Shown here piece after piece: positions 1-9,078 of a stretch of 64,000 bases of DNA. The position numbers and the translations under genes are program-made. The stretch comes from Geothrix sp. 21YS21S-2 (GTDB lineage Bacteria; Acidobacteriota; Holophagae; Holophagales; Holophagaceae): assembly GCF_030846775.1 (NCBI RefSeq), contig NZ_CP132910.1, positions 4,095,001 through 4,159,000 of the forward strand, written 5' to 3'. The notes beneath the pieces were generated by a model, which was not told where the DNA came from, did not search any database, and saw only the letters and a list, made by a program, of their open reading frames with translations. The first letter of the stretch is position 1. Each line of letters starts with the position of its first letter.

Positions 1-1855
1 TCTCGGTGGGGTTGCCCTGCTTGGTCACGGAGTTGGTGATGCCCTCGAGGACCTTGGAGTTGTAGCGGGCCCAGGCGGCGCTGACGAGCCAGTTGCCGTC
101 GCCGAGGATGTCGTACTTCGTGCCGAAACGGGGGGAGAAGCCGCTGGCGGAAGCCGTGGACTTGCCGGTCTCGTTCTCGGCCTTGAATTTGTCGAAGCGC
201 AGGCCGATGTTGAAGCTCAGGTGCTTGTTGACGGTCCACTTGTCGTTGACATAGAGGGCCTCGGAGAAGTTGTGGGCCTCGCCGTCGCCGCTGATCCATT
301 CCCAGACGTCGCGGGGGCGGGCTTCCCAGATTCCGGCGACCTGGCCGTTGAGGGAGGGCCGGGTGACGCCGAAGGTGAAGCCGGTGGGGGACTGCTCGTT
401 GCGGGCCTTGGAGATGCCCTTGTAGTAGTCGACGCCGACGTCGGTGGTGTGGCTGCCGGCGCCGTCCCAGAACATGCTGACCTTCGCGTTGAAGGTCTGG
501 TTGTTGCGGTTGTCGCCGCCGTCGTTCTGGTTGAAGATGCCGTTGTTCAGATAGCCGCCCGTGGCGGAGCTGTAGTTGTACATCGGGCTGCCACCGGCCA
601 CGTTGGCGCCGGCGGAGAGCTTCTGCTTCTTGCGGCCGACCTTCATCTCCGACGTGATGGTGTTGGACCAGATGGCGCGCCACTGGAGGTTCAGGAACTC
701 GGAGGTGCTCACCTGCGGAACCAGCGCCGTGGTCATGGCCGCGCTGTAGTTGCGGTTGACGTCGTCGATGCGGGCGTTGTTGAAGGAGGTGACCAGGGTG
801 TGGTTCTGGTTGACGGCCCAGGTCAACTTGATCTGGCGGCGGATTTCCTTGGTCTGGGTGATATAGGGGGCGTTGAAGCCCACGAGGCCCGTCTGGTCGT
901 TGTTGGAGATGACCGGGTTGGAGCCGACGCGGTTGCCGAGGTCAAAGGTGATGGTGCCGGCGCCGGTCTGGTTGGTGGAGAAGAAGCTGCCAGAGAACCA
1001 GAGCTTGTCCTTGATGATGAAGCCGGAGAGGGAGATCGTCTTCTCCTCGTTCATCGTGTTGGGGAAGGAGCCGCGGGTGTCCTTCGGATTGTAGGCGTTC
1101 CAGGCGGCGTCCTTCAGCTCCCAGCGCAGCTGGCCGGCGAACTCGTTGCCGCCGGAACGGGTGATGGCGTTCAGCACGCCGCCGTCCACGTCGCCGTATT
1201 CGGCGGAGATGGCGCCGGTGATGACCTGGATCTCTTCGATCGAGTCGTCGATCAGGCGGACGCCGCGGTTGTTGTAGGCGTTGTCGGAGATGTTCTGGCC
1301 GTCCAGCAGGTAGAGGTTGCCGGAGGTCATGGCGCCGCGGATCTGGACGCGGTTGCCGACGCCGGTGGTGACGCCGGGGGTCAGCAGGGCGACGCCTTCC
1401 ATCGTGCGGGCGTTGGGCAGGGCGTCGACGGCGTCCAGGGAGTAGTTGGAGGCGGTCTTGACGTCGGTGCGGTCAACGGCGGCGGCGGTTCCGACCACTT
1501 CCACGACCGCGTAGGCGGTCTTGGCCATGGTGAAACGGGGCTGGTAGGTCTGGTCGATGCCGATCTTCTCAGTGGTCTTGATGGTCTGGAAGCCGGTCTT
1601 CGAGATGGTGATGGTGTAGTTGCCGGGAGGCAGCAGGCGGGTGATGAACCGGCCCTTGTCGTCCGTCTGCAGGACGCGGGGGCCCTGGAGGCTGGTGGAA
1701 ACCAGGTTGACGGTGGCGCCGGCGACCGCAGCGCCGTTCTGGTCGACGAGGCTGCCGCTGATGCTGGACGTCTGCGTGCCCTGGGCGGCGAGGGTCACGG
1801 AACCCACGACGATCAGCGCGGCGATCCGGCCGAAGTTTTCGAGTCTACGATGCAT
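1..1855 (-). CDS. TonB-dependent receptor, Oar-like (3' end outside window)
   Basis: Outer-membrane beta-barrel receptor; only about the first 618 residues are visible because the gene runs off the left edge. A signal peptide (starts MHRRLENFGRIAALIVV) is followed by a carboxypeptidase-regulatory-like Ig fold at about residues 30-105 (GNYTITISKTGFQ), then a TonB plug at about 120-240 (QIRGAMTSGNLYLLDGQ, AEYGDVDGGVLNAITRSGGN), then aromatic- and Asn-rich barrel strands. This order is typical of Oar/OmpA-like TonB receptors of Acidobacteriota and Myxococcota, whose substrates (proteins, peptides or glycans) are mostly unknown. The start at 1855 is chosen because AGGAGG lies 6 nt upstream; an in-frame ATG at 1861 abuts the AGGAGG and is unsuitable. 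Confidence 0.9.
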   Translation of the reverse strand, partial: MHRRLENFGRIAALIVVGSVTLAAQGTQTSSISGSLVDQNGAAVAGATVNLVSTSLQGPRVLQTDDKGRFITRLLPPGNYTITISKTGFQTIKTTEKIGIDQTYQPRFTMAKTAYAVVEVVGTAAAVDRTDVKTASNYSLDAVDALPNARTMEGVALLTPGVTTGVGNRVQIRGAMTSGNLYLLDGQNISDNAYNNRGVRLIDDSIEEIQVITGAISAEYGDVDGGVLNAITRSGGNEFAGQLRWELKDAAWNAYNPKDTRGSFPNTMNEEKTISLSGFIIKDKLWFSGSFFSTNQTGAGTITFDLGNRVGSNPVISNNDQTGLVGFNAPYITQTKEIRRQIKLTWAVNQNHTLVTSFNNARIDDVNRNYSAAMTTALVPQVSTSEFLNLQWRAIWSNTITSEMKVGRKKQKLSAGANVAGGSPMYNYSSATGGYLNNGIFNQNDGGDNRNNQTFNAKVSMFWDGAGSHTTDVGVDYYKGISKARNEQSPTGFTFGVTRPSLNGQVAGIWEARPRDVWEWISGDGEAHNFSEALYVNDKWTVNKHLSFNIGLRFDKFKAENETGKSTASASGFSPRFGTKYDILGDGNWLVSAAWARYNSKVLEGITNSVTKQGNPTE

Positions 1856-1975
1856 GTGCATCCTCCTGTTTGGGGTTAGCGTTAGCGATAATTGGTTATA
1901 TCACTTCGCTTAGGGGTTAATTCCGGGGGTTCAAAGACATCAAGGCCTTTCCCCGGCCCATTATTGGAAAATATC

Positions 1976-1998
1976 AGGTGACCTAAGTAGGGTGACCC
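1976..1998. promoter_or_regulatory. Paired near-palindromes upstream of the TonB receptor
   Basis: Two 9-bp near-palindromes, AGGTGACCT (1976-1984) and GGGTGACCC (1990-1998), lie 14 bp apart centre to centre and about 120-140 bp upstream of the TonB receptor start, in an AT-richer 275-bp gene-free stretch. They could be a regulator site. No regulator can be named. Confidence 0.25.
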
Positions 1999-2130
1999 AT
2001 GCTAGCACGGTGGAGAAAGTTCCCCAATCGTGTTTTCTTTTTTTGGGGTCATGTTAATTTTTGTTAAGGATTGAAAACAGGGCAATAAAGCATTTGTCAA
2101 CTTGTATGTGAAGAAGGTCACAGCCTTTTT

Positions 2131-3087
2131 TCAGGGTCTCGGAGTGGCCGTCAACAGGGCCTTGATGACATCGTCCGTGGTCACCCCGTCGGCCTCGCTC
2201 TCGTAGGTGAGCAGGAGCCGGTGCCTCAGGACGTCCGGGGCGAGGGCCGCCACGTCCTCGGGGAGCACGTGGTCCCGCCCGGAAAGGTAGGCCAGGGCCT
2301 TGGAGGAGGCCTGGAGGGCCAGGGAAGCCCGGGGGGAGGCGCCGCAGCGGAGCAGCTCCCGGTCCTTCCAGGCCTTGCCGTGGCCGGGGCGGGTGGCCTG
2401 GACCAGGCGCACGATGTAGTTCCGGATGGCCTCGTCCAGCCGGACCCTGCGGGCCTGGACCCCCCCTTCAAGGATCTCCTCGCCGCTCATCATGGGCAGC
2501 ACGGGCTCCTCGCGCCCATCGGCGCGGCGGAGCACCTCCCCCTCCTCCTGGAGGCTGGGGTAGTCGATGCGGAGCTTGAAGAGGAACCGGTCCATCTGGG
2601 CCTCGGGCAGCGGGAAGGTGCCCTCCTGCTCCAGGGGGTTCTGGGTGGCCAGGACCAGGAAGGGGTCCGGCAGGGGGAAGCTCTCCTCCCCGAGGGTGAC
2701 CTGGCGCTCCTCCATGGCCTCCAGGAGGGCCGACTGCACCTTGCTGGGGGCCCGGTTGATCTCGTCGGCAAGGAGCAGGTTGGCGAAGATGGGGCCCTTC
2801 TTGGGGGTGAAGGTGAGGTTCCTCGGGTCGAAGACCAGGGTGCCCACCACGTCCGAGGGCAGCAGGTCCGGGGTGAACTGGATGCGCCGGAAGTGCATGC
2901 GGCTCGCCGCCGCCAGGGTCTTGACGGTCCGGGTCTTGGCCAGCCCGGGAAGCCCCTCCAGCAGCACGTGCCCGGGCACCAGCAGGGCCACCAGGAGCCG
3001 GTTCAGCAGCTGGGGCTGGCCCACGATGACCTTCCGGCACTCGTGCAGGAGGGTATCCAGGGGGCGGGAGGGGTGTGCGGGGGCCAT
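2131..3087 (-). CDS. MoxR family AAA+ ATPase
   Basis: Cytoplasmic AAA+ ATPase of the MoxR class, 318 aa. Visible are the Walker A-like GLPGLAKT, the Walker B LLADEINRAP, the sensor-1 stretch LVLATQNPLEQEGTFPLPEA and the C-terminal lid (residues about 230-318), all in family order. MoxR proteins usually act as chaperones for a VWA- or DUF58-domain partner; no such partner lies next to this gene. The frame stays open upstream to 3222, but the added residues lack homology and cross AT-rich intergenic DNA, so the ATG at 3087 (residues MAPAHPSRPLDT) is preferred. That gives the usual family length. The Shine-Dalgarno site is weak. Confidence 0.9.
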   Translation of the reverse strand: MAPAHPSRPLDTLLHECRKVIVGQPQLLNRLLVALLVPGHVLLEGLPGLAKTRTVKTLAAASRMHFRRIQFTPDLLPSDVVGTLVFDPRNLTFTPKKGPIFANLLLADEINRAPSKVQSALLEAMEERQVTLGEESFPLPDPFLVLATQNPLEQEGTFPLPEAQMDRFLFKLRIDYPSLQEEGEVLRRADGREEPVLPMMSGEEILEGGVQARRVRLDEAIRNYIVRLVQATRPGHGKAWKDRELLRCGASPRASLALQASSKALAYLSGRDHVLPEDVAALAPDVLRHRLLLTYESEADGVTTDDVIKALLTATPRP

Positions 3088-3222
3088 GGGATCGTCCGGG
3101 GGGGTCCAGTTATCGTGGGGTGAGGTGGGGAAAACTGCAACCAGGGGTTGGGTCCGGCAGGAATCGCTTAGGCTAATTGTAGATAATAAATAAGATGTAT
3201 GCGACCGGATTTCATCCTTCAT

Positions 3223-3257
3223 CGCCGAGGTGGCCGAGGAGCCGAGGTTCGCCGAGA
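3223..3257. repeat. Dispersed GCCGAGG-type repeat, copy 1
   Basis: A short element built from four CCGAG-containing units at 8-10 nt spacing, lying between the 3' end of prfA and the start of moxR. A 24-nt core (3233-3256) recurs exactly at 12317-12340 in the same orientation, also just after the 3' end of a leftward gene. Confidence 0.6.
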
Positions 3258-3310
3258 AAGACAGGGCACCTCGTCCTTTCAGCCATCCTTATATATAAGT
3301 GAGTTTTTCC

Positions 3311-4384
3311 TCAGGCCTCCAGTTGCTGGAGCCGTTCCGCCTCGTGGGCCGCGCGCAGGGGTTCGAGGATGGGCTCGATCATGCCCTGCATGAACGCGTC
3401 CAGCTGGTGGATGGTGACGTTCACCCGGTGGTCGGTGACCCGGCCCTGGGGGAAGTTGTAGGTGCGGATCTTCTCGCTCCGGTCCCCGGAACCCACCTGC
3501 GTCTTGCGCAGGCTGGCCTCGGCCTGGTCCACCTCGGCCTGGGCCTTCTCCAGGAGGCGGCTTCGCAGCACGGTCATGGCCTTGGCCATGTTCTTGAGCT
3601 GGCTGCGCTCGTCCTGGCACTGCACCACGGTGTTGGTGGGCAGGTGGGTGAGGCGCACGGCGGAGTAGGTGGTGTTCACGCTCTGGCCGCCCTTGCCGCC
3701 CGAGCAGAAGGTGTCGATGCGCAGGTCCTCCTTCCTGACGTCGATGTCGACCTCGTCGGCCTCGGGCATGACCGCCACGGTGCAGGCTGAGGTGTGGATG
3801 CGGCCCTGGGTCTCGGTCTTGGGCACCCGCTGCACCCGGTGGACGCCGCTCTCGAACCGGAACAGGGAGTAGGCCCCGGCCCCTTCGACCTCGGCGACGA
3901 CCTCCCGCAGCCCGCCCTGGTCGGCCTCGCTCTCGCTGAGCACCGACACCCGGTACCCCCGGCGCTCCGCGAAGCGCACGTACATCCGGAAGATCTCCGC
4001 GGCGAACAGGGCGGCCTCCTCCCCCCCGGTGCCGGCCCGCACCTCCAGGATGACGTTGCGCTCGTCCTTGGGGTCCTTGGGCACCAGCAGGCTCCGCAGG
4101 GCGGCCTCCCCGGCCTGGATGGCCTCCTTGAGCTCGGGGATCTCCATGCCCGCCATTTCGCGCAGGTCCGCGTCCTGGGTCCTGTCGGCGAGTATCTGCT
4201 CGGCCTCCTCCAGCTGGCGGAGCCGGGTGCGCTGGAGGTGCCAGGCCTCCACCACGGGCTCCAGTTCCGAGCGCAGCTTGGTGAGCTCCCGCAGCCGCTT
4301 CATGTCGCTGACGACGGCGGGGTCCTGGAGCTGGGCTTCGATCTCCTGGTACTTGGCATCGAGGGATTCAAGCTGGTCGAGCAT
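3311..4384 (-). CDS. prfA: Peptide chain release factor 1
   Basis: Recognises UAA/UAG in the ribosomal A site and triggers peptidyl-tRNA hydrolysis; 357 aa, normal for RF1. The GGQ catalytic loop is present as CSGGKGGQSVNTT, preceded by the RF1-style block HRVQRVPKTETQGRIHTSAC. The codon-recognition tripeptide position reads PKT, fitting the PxT pattern of RF1 (RF2 has SPF). The acidic GTGGEEAALFAAEI segment is also RF1-like. It follows rpmE (upstream on this strand), with a strong terminator between them, so it probably has its own promoter or depends on read-through. Confidence 0.95.
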   Translation of the reverse strand: MLDQLESLDAKYQEIEAQLQDPAVVSDMKRLRELTKLRSELEPVVEAWHLQRTRLRQLEEAEQILADRTQDADLREMAGMEIPELKEAIQAGEAALRSLLVPKDPKDERNVILEVRAGTGGEEAALFAAEIFRMYVRFAERRGYRVSVLSESEADQGGLREVVAEVEGAGAYSLFRFESGVHRVQRVPKTETQGRIHTSACTVAVMPEADEVDIDVRKEDLRIDTFCSGGKGGQSVNTTYSAVRLTHLPTNTVVQCQDERSQLKNMAKAMTVLRSRLLEKAQAEVDQAEASLRKTQVGSGDRSEKIRTYNFPQGRVTDHRVNVTIHQLDAFMQGMIEPILEPLRAAHEAERLQQLEA

Positions 4385-4401
4385 GGGTCACCCACACATA
4401 C

Positions 4402-4433
4402 AAAAAAAGAACGGGCCGAGGATCGGCCCGTTC
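4402..4433 (-). terminator. Rho-independent terminator of rpmE
   Basis: A perfect 11-bp stem (4409-4419 with 4423-4433, 3-nt loop) is followed in the leftward direction by seven T residues (A-run 4402-4408). It sits 15 nt after the rpmE stop codon and only 18 nt before the prfA start. Confidence 0.9.
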
Positions 4434-4448
4434 CTGGGAATGCTGTAG

Positions 4449-4712
4449 CTACTGGTTGGCTTCGGCCGGAGCTTCCGCCTCGGGAGCGGCCTCGGCCACG
4501 GGGGCCGCCACTTCCTTCTTGGCATACTTGCGGTTGAACTTTTCCACCCGGCCGGCGGTGTCCATGAGCTTCTGCTTGCCGGTGAAGAAGGGGTGGCAGG
4601 CCGAGCAGACTTCGACCCGGAGCTCCTTCTTGGTGGAACGGGTGACGAACTCGCTGCCGCACGCGCAGTGGACGTTCACGTCGAAAAGCTGGGGATGGAT
4701 CTTGTCCTTCAT
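4449..4712 (-). CDS. rpmE: 50S ribosomal protein L31 (zinc-binding type)
   Basis: 87-aa ribosomal protein L31. The N-terminal [20 protein letters not shown] and the [13 protein letters not shown] block are family signatures. Cys16, Cys18, Cys36 and Cys39 form the zinc-binding set, so this is the C+ (zinc) form. The C-terminus carries an Ala/Glu/Pro-rich tail (from about residue 67) that is longer than in E. coli. The start at 4712 has AGGAGG 7 nt upstream. The frame is open further upstream, but that part has no L31 similarity. Confidence 0.95.
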   Translation of the reverse strand: MKDKIHPQLFDVNVHCACGSEFVTRSTKKELRVEVCSACHPFFTGKQKLMDTAGRVEKFNRKYAKKEVAAPVAEAAPEAEAPAEANQ

Positions 4713-4812
4713 TGGGGCCTCCTGGAACCGACCGGATGCCATGACGGCACGCGGCTTGTTCACGCACAAGGGAGAAAGTGTAGCCCGGATAGCCTTGGAA
4801 CTCAACCCGAAA

Positions 4813-5559
4813 TCACTGGGGGGCCAGCAGCCACCGTCCCGACAGGAGCCGCTTGAGGTGGAGGGCCACCAGGACCGCCAGGGCCAGGGTGAAGTTGAAG
4901 CTGAGCTCCAGGAGCCAGCTGTACGGGCGCCGGTGGGTGAAGATGAAGGTGTAGGCCAGGTAGTCCAGCACGGTGAAGCCCACCGTCTCCAGGACCGCCT
5001 GCCAGGCCGGCCGGGGTTCCGAGTGGCGCTCCAGCATGTAGCCCGTGAAGGCTCCGTAAAGGAGCCGGCTGGAATTGAAGCCCCGCAGGCTGGTGAACCC
5101 CAGGGGGATGGCCATGAGGGTGCCAAATACCAGGGAGGTGAGGATCCGGCCCTGCCTCCCCAGGCGCTGCCAGCGGCGGCGCACCAGGAAGATGCCCGCG
5201 CCCACCGCCAGGCCGTGGGCCATGCAGAAGGCCAGGCTCAGGTGCCAGGGCCAGCCGCCCTGGAGGTAGAGGTAGCCGCCGGTGGCCAGGCCCAGGAGGC
5301 TGCCGGCCAGCAGCGAGGTCTCGCTGCGGTGGGTGGCGTCGGTGCCTTCGCCGCTGGAGAGCTCCTGTGCCAGCTCCCGGGGGCGCTCCTTTTCCGCCAG
5401 GAGGTCCGCCATCTGGGCCTCCGTCTGGATGCCCCGGGCCTCCGCCTCATCCTGGAGATGGGCCGCGAGTTCCCGGATGATCAGCCGCCGCCTGCTTGAG
5501 GAAAGCCCCCCGAGTCCCCGCTCCACTTCGGAGAGGTAGGCGGCGAGCGCCTGGCTCAC
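4813..5559 (-). CDS. HAAS-type membrane protein coupled to PadR
   Basis: 248-aa protein. The N-terminal ~70 residues ([19 protein letters not shown] to about residue 70) resemble the HAAS/permease-prefix helical domain commonly paired with PadR regulators. The rest holds several hydrophobic segments (about residues 80-175 and 205-235), so it is likely an inner-membrane protein. It is read from a GTG at 5559 that overlaps the padR stop (GTGA), indicating translational coupling. In known systems the HAAS partner is regulated by, or modulates, the PadR repressor; the exact function here is unknown. Confidence 0.7.
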   Translation of the reverse strand: MSQALAAYLSEVERGLGGLSSSRRRLIIRELAAHLQDEAEARGIQTEAQMADLLAEKERPRELAQELSSGEGTDATHRSETSLLAGSLLGLATGGYLYLQGGWPWHLSLAFCMAHGLAVGAGIFLVRRRWQRLGRQGRILTSLVFGTLMAIPLGFTSLRGFNSSRLLYGAFTGYMLERHSEPRPAWQAVLETVGFTVLDYLAYTFIFTHRRPYSWLLELSFNFTLALAVLVALHLKRLLSGRWLLAPQ

Positions 5560-5882
5560 GGCCGGGGTCCCACGAAGCCGTCCACCATGGCCACGAACTG
5601 CCCCCATTCCTGCTTCTTGGCGGCCAGGAAGGACGCGCCGGCAGGCTGGATGGCGTAGTAGCGGCGGTCCCGGCCGTTGGGCTGGGTCTGCCAGTAGGAC
5701 GTGATGAACTCGGCCGCCTCGAGCTTGTGCAGGGCAGGGTAGAGCGCGCCCTCCTTGAGGGTGTAGCTGCCGTCGGTCCTTTGTTTGACCGTCTCGATGA
5801 TCTGGTACCCGTACATAGGGCCGTCCGTGAGCAGAGACAGCAGAAGAAGCGGAGTGCTCCCCTTTAGCAGTTCACGGTCCAT
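5556..5882 (-). CDS. PadR family transcriptional regulator
   Basis: 108-aa winged-helix repressor of the PadR type. Diagnostic are the LLLLSLLTDGPMYGYQIIE start, the KEGALYPALHKLE recognition-helix/wing region and the NGRDRRYYAIQPAG wing. The protein is short, lacking a long C-terminal dimerisation domain (PadR-s2-like). GGAGG precedes the ATG at 5882. It lies 89 bp downstream of an ABC exporter operon on the same strand and overlaps the HAAS-type gene by 4 nt. Plausible targets are its own operon or the exporter; this is inference. Confidence 0.9.
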   Translation of the reverse strand: MDRELLKGSTPLLLLSLLTDGPMYGYQIIETVKQRTDGSYTLKEGALYPALHKLEAAEFITSYWQTQPNGRDRRYYAIQPAGASFLAAKKQEWGQFVAMVDGFVGPRP

Positions 5883-5971
5883 AGTGCCTCCCGTTTAGTG
5901 ACCAGTTTACCTCGCAAGCTGATGCCGTCAATGCGCGGTAGAAAGGAGTGTAAAAGAAATTTATTAATCGT

Positions 5972-7198
5972 TCAAGCCCTCATGGCCTCGGTCACGGGGA
6001 TGCGGCTGGCCCGCCAGGCCGGCAGGAAGCCTCCCGCCACCCCCATCAGGATGCTGAAGCCCACGCCCTGGGCCATGAGGTCCGGGGTCACGGCGAAGGC
6101 GTAGCTCACGTCGGACCAGGTGTTCATGTTCACGGTGCCGGTGCGGATGCCGTTGAAGAGCAGGGAGAGCCCGGCGCCCAGCAGGCCCCCCAGGGCCGTG
6201 AGGAGGATCGCCTCCCACTGGAAGCTGGCCAGGATCTCCCGGCGGCGGAAGCCCAGGGCCCGGAGGGTGCCGATCTCGGGCGTGCGTCCGGCCACGGTGG
6301 CGTACATCGTGTTCATGGCCGCGAACACCGCGCCCACGGTGAGGATCAGGGTGATGATCTGGCCGAGCACCTGCATGGGCCGGCCCGCGTCGCCCAGGTC
6401 CGCGAAATAGGCGGGCTCGGGCTTGGCCTCCAGCTTGAGGCGCACGTCCTGCTCCATGTCCCGGACGAAGGCGGGCACGTCCGCCGCGCTGCGCAGGCGC
6501 ACGGCCATGGATGAGTCATTGCCGTAGCGGCGGAAGGCCTGGCGCAGGTCGCCCACCTCGGTCCAGATCTCCGAGTCGAAGACGCTGCCGTCCCCGTCGA
6601 AGACCCCCACGACCTTCCAGCTCCTCCCGGCCATGTCGATGCTCCGGCCCCATTCCACCCCGGTGTACCGGTTCAGCATCTTCTGGGGGACCACGGCCTC
6701 GGAAAGGCCGGGGTTGAACCAGCGGCCCCTGAGCATCCGCACCTGGCTGCGCATGCGGATCCCGGCCGGGGTGGTGCCCCGCACCGTCACGCTCATGGCC
6801 CCGGACCCGTCGGCCAGGGCCACCTGCTTGCTGACGATGATGTCCTCGGTGGCCAGGGGCCCCACCTCGTCATGGGCGATGAGGGGGTGGGTGAGGATGA
6901 GCCGGGCCTGGGCCAGGCTCACCGAGCTCATCATCTCCACCCGCGCGTTCTGGCGCATGATGATCACCTGGTCCTCGCGGCCGCTGCGCACGTAGGCCTT
7001 CGAGACGCCCTGGGCCATGGACAGCACCACCACGAAGACCATCACGACGATGGCGATGGCCCCGACCGTGGAGAGCGTGCCCGCCCACCGCTGCCAGATG
7101 GAGCGCCAGTTGTAGGTCAAGGGCAGCGGGTGGAAGGCCGCGGCCCACAGCAGCCACAGCAGGTACGGGGCGAGGGGGACGAAGAGGTACCAGATCAC
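5972..7198 (-). CDS. ABC transporter permease, FtsX/MacB-like (2nd permease)
   Basis: 408-aa permease with the MacB/FtsX layout: an N-terminal TM helix, a long periplasmic domain (about residues 60-270, with [20 protein letters not shown]) and three C-terminal TM helices (from about residue 280). The FtsX signature is [16 protein letters not shown], and the end is [14 protein letters not shown]. It starts with GTG at 7198, overlapping the preceding permease stop by 4 nt (GTGA). The pair of different permeases plus one ATPase and one adaptor suggests a heteromeric MacAB/LolCDE-like exporter. The substrate is unknown. Confidence 0.88.
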   Translation of the reverse strand: MIWYLFVPLAPYLLWLLWAAAFHPLPLTYNWRSIWQRWAGTLSTVGAIAIVVMVFVVVLSMAQGVSKAYVRSGREDQVIIMRQNARVEMMSSVSLAQARLILTHPLIAHDEVGPLATEDIIVSKQVALADGSGAMSVTVRGTTPAGIRMRSQVRMLRGRWFNPGLSEAVVPQKMLNRYTGVEWGRSIDMAGRSWKVVGVFDGDGSVFDSEIWTEVGDLRQAFRRYGNDSSMAVRLRSAADVPAFVRDMEQDVRLKLEAKPEPAYFADLGDAGRPMQVLGQIITLILTVGAVFAAMNTMYATVAGRTPEIGTLRALGFRRREILASFQWEAILLTALGGLLGAGLSLLFNGIRTGTVNMNTWSDVSYAFAVTPDLMAQGVGFSILMGVAGGFLPAWRASRIPVTEAMRA

Positions 7199-8358
7199 AG
7201 GGCCCTCAGCCCTTCGGTGATGGGCCTGCGGCTGGCGCGGTAGGCGGGGATGAAGGTGGAGAGCAGCCCCAGGGCGAGCGTGATCAGCACGCAAAGGAGA
7301 AGCGTCTCGGGCGTGATGATGAAGTCGGCCATCCACGGGAGTATCTGGCCCGCCACCTTCGCCGCGGCCGAAGCCACCCCCATGGCCATGGCGATGCCCA
7401 GGGCGCTGCCCAGGAGGGAGAGGAGGAGGCCTTCGGCCATGAGCAGCGAAAGGATCTGCCCGGACCGGAAGCCCAGGGCCCGCATGGTCGAGATCTGGGT
7501 GGTGCGCTCCCGGATGGCCATGGCCATGGTGTTGGCGGTGACGATGAGGATGGCCACCAGCACCGCCGCGGAGATGGAGTGGACCATGGTGGAGTAGTCC
7601 CCGAGCATCTTCATCATGTTCAGGTTGAACGCGTTCTCGGTGATGGAGAGGGTCTCCTGGGCGCTGTTGGCGAAGTGGCGGTCGATGCGCTCGCAGAGCT
7701 TCGGGATGTCGGCGGGGTTCTTGGCGCGCACGGTGAAGGCGCCCACCCGGCCCTTCATCCACGGCACCGCCTCCTGCAGCTGCTTGATGTTGAAGGCCAG
7801 GAACATCTCGTCGGACTTGCGCAGCCCCGTGAAGATGATGCGGATGTTCAGGCGCAGGGTGAGGTTGAAGATGGGGCTCTTCAGGGGCACCACGTCGCCC
7901 AGCTTCCAGCCGAACTTGTCGGCCAGGGTCCTGCCCACGATGCACCCGTTGCCGTCCCGCAGGAAGTCCCGCACCTGGTCCAGGGGGATGCTGGGGAGGT
8001 TGGCCTCCTCGCGGTACACCTGGAGGTAGGGCTCGGGGTCCACGCCGAAGTTGGCGAAGAAGTTCTTGGGGTCCTTGTACTCGCCTCCGAACCACTGGAA
8101 GGAGGTGAACCGCTCCACCTCGGGCTGCTGGCGCAGGAAGTTGGCGTAGGCCTGGGGGATCACGTTGGTGAAGGAGGCCTTGTCCTGCACCACGAAGCGC
8201 GTGCCGCTGGCGGTGGACGTGGAGAGGGAGTCCATGGTGCCCAGCAGGCTCTGCAGCAGCGCGATGAGAAACACCGACACCGACAGGCTCAGCACCGTCA
8301 GGAAGGTCCTCCGCTTGGAGCGGAACAGGGAGCGCAGCACCAGGGTGAGGAACTTCAT
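7195..8358 (-). CDS. ABC transporter permease, FtsX/MacB-like (1st permease)
   Basis: 387-aa inner-membrane permease: a TM helix at about residues 15-38 ([19 protein letters not shown]), a periplasmic MacB-PCD-like domain to about 270, then three TM helices around [19 protein letters not shown], ending in [15 protein letters not shown]. Its ATG at 8358 overlaps the ATPase stop (ATGA), and its own stop overlaps the next permease. Together with the ATPase and the membrane-fusion protein it forms a tightly coupled exporter operon. Confidence 0.9.
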   Translation of the reverse strand: MKFLTLVLRSLFRSKRRTFLTVLSLSVSVFLIALLQSLLGTMDSLSTSTASGTRFVVQDKASFTNVIPQAYANFLRQQPEVERFTSFQWFGGEYKDPKNFFANFGVDPEPYLQVYREEANLPSIPLDQVRDFLRDGNGCIVGRTLADKFGWKLGDVVPLKSPIFNLTLRLNIRIIFTGLRKSDEMFLAFNIKQLQEAVPWMKGRVGAFTVRAKNPADIPKLCERIDRHFANSAQETLSITENAFNLNMMKMLGDYSTMVHSISAAVLVAILIVTANTMAMAIRERTTQISTMRALGFRSGQILSLLMAEGLLLSLLGSALGIAMAMGVASAAAKVAGQILPWMADFIITPETLLLCVLITLALGLLSTFIPAYRASRRPITEGLRAL

Positions 8359-9077
8359 GTCAGGAGGCGGGGAAGGGCGGGGCGGTCGTGCACCTCCACC
8401 GTGCGGTCCAGGACGCCCTTCTCCAGGTGGATCTGGAAGCGCGCGTGGCTGGCGGCCTTGGGGTCGTGGGTGACCAGCACGATGGTCTTGCCCAGTTCCT
8501 GGTTCAGGTGCTCCAGGAGGATGAGGGCCTCCTCGGCGTTCTTCGCGTCCAGGGCCCCGGTGGGCTCGTCGGCGACGATCAGCTCGGGGTCGTGCACGAT
8601 GGCGCGGGCGATGGCCACCCGCTGCTCCTGGCCGCCGGAGAGCTGGCGGGGGTAGTTGTGCATGCGGTCCGTGAGGTTGACCAGGGACAGGGCGTGGAGC
8701 ACCCGCTCGCGCCGCTCGGCCCGGCCCAGGTCCTGCAGGAGCAGGGGCAGCTCGACGTTCTCGTAGGCGTTGAGCACCGGCACCAGGTTGTAGTTCTGGA
8801 AGATGAAGCCCACGTTCCGGCTGCGCCACCCGGCCAGTTCGTCGTCGTTCAGCCCGTTGAGGGCGTGGCCGCACACCTCCAGCTCCCCGCCCGAGGGCCG
8901 GTCGATGCCGGCGATGAGGTTGAGGAGCGTGGTCTTGCCCGAGCCGCTGGGGCCCATGAGGGCGTAGTAGCCCCCCTTGGGGATGTCCAGGTCGATGCCC
9001 GTGAGAACGGGGATCTCGAGGGTCCCCCGCCAGTAGCTCTTGGCCAGGTTGCGCAGCCTGACGCTGACGTCGTCCAT
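8355..9077 (-). CDS. ABC transporter ATP-binding protein (MacB/LolD class)
   Basis: 240-aa nucleotide-binding subunit. It shows Walker [11 protein letters not shown]-loop [19 protein letters not shown], signature [14 protein letters not shown], Walker [14 protein letters not shown] and H-loop [10 protein letters not shown]. The FQNYNLVP and DEPTGALD variants are typical of the LolD/MacB/SalX clade. It lies 1 nt after the adaptor gene stop and overlaps the first permease by 4 nt. It energises the exporter made with the two neighbouring permeases. Confidence 0.93.
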   Translation of the reverse strand: MDDVSVRLRNLAKSYWRGTLEIPVLTGIDLDIPKGGYYALMGPSGSGKTTLLNLIAGIDRPSGGELEVCGHALNGLNDDELAGWRSRNVGFIFQNYNLVPVLNAYENVELPLLLQDLGRAERRERVLHALSLVNLTDRMHNYPRQLSGGQEQRVAIARAIVHDPELIVADEPTGALDAKNAEEALILLEHLNQELGKTIVLVTHDPKAASHARFQIHLEKGVLDRTVEVHDRPALPRLLT

Positions 9078-9078
9078 C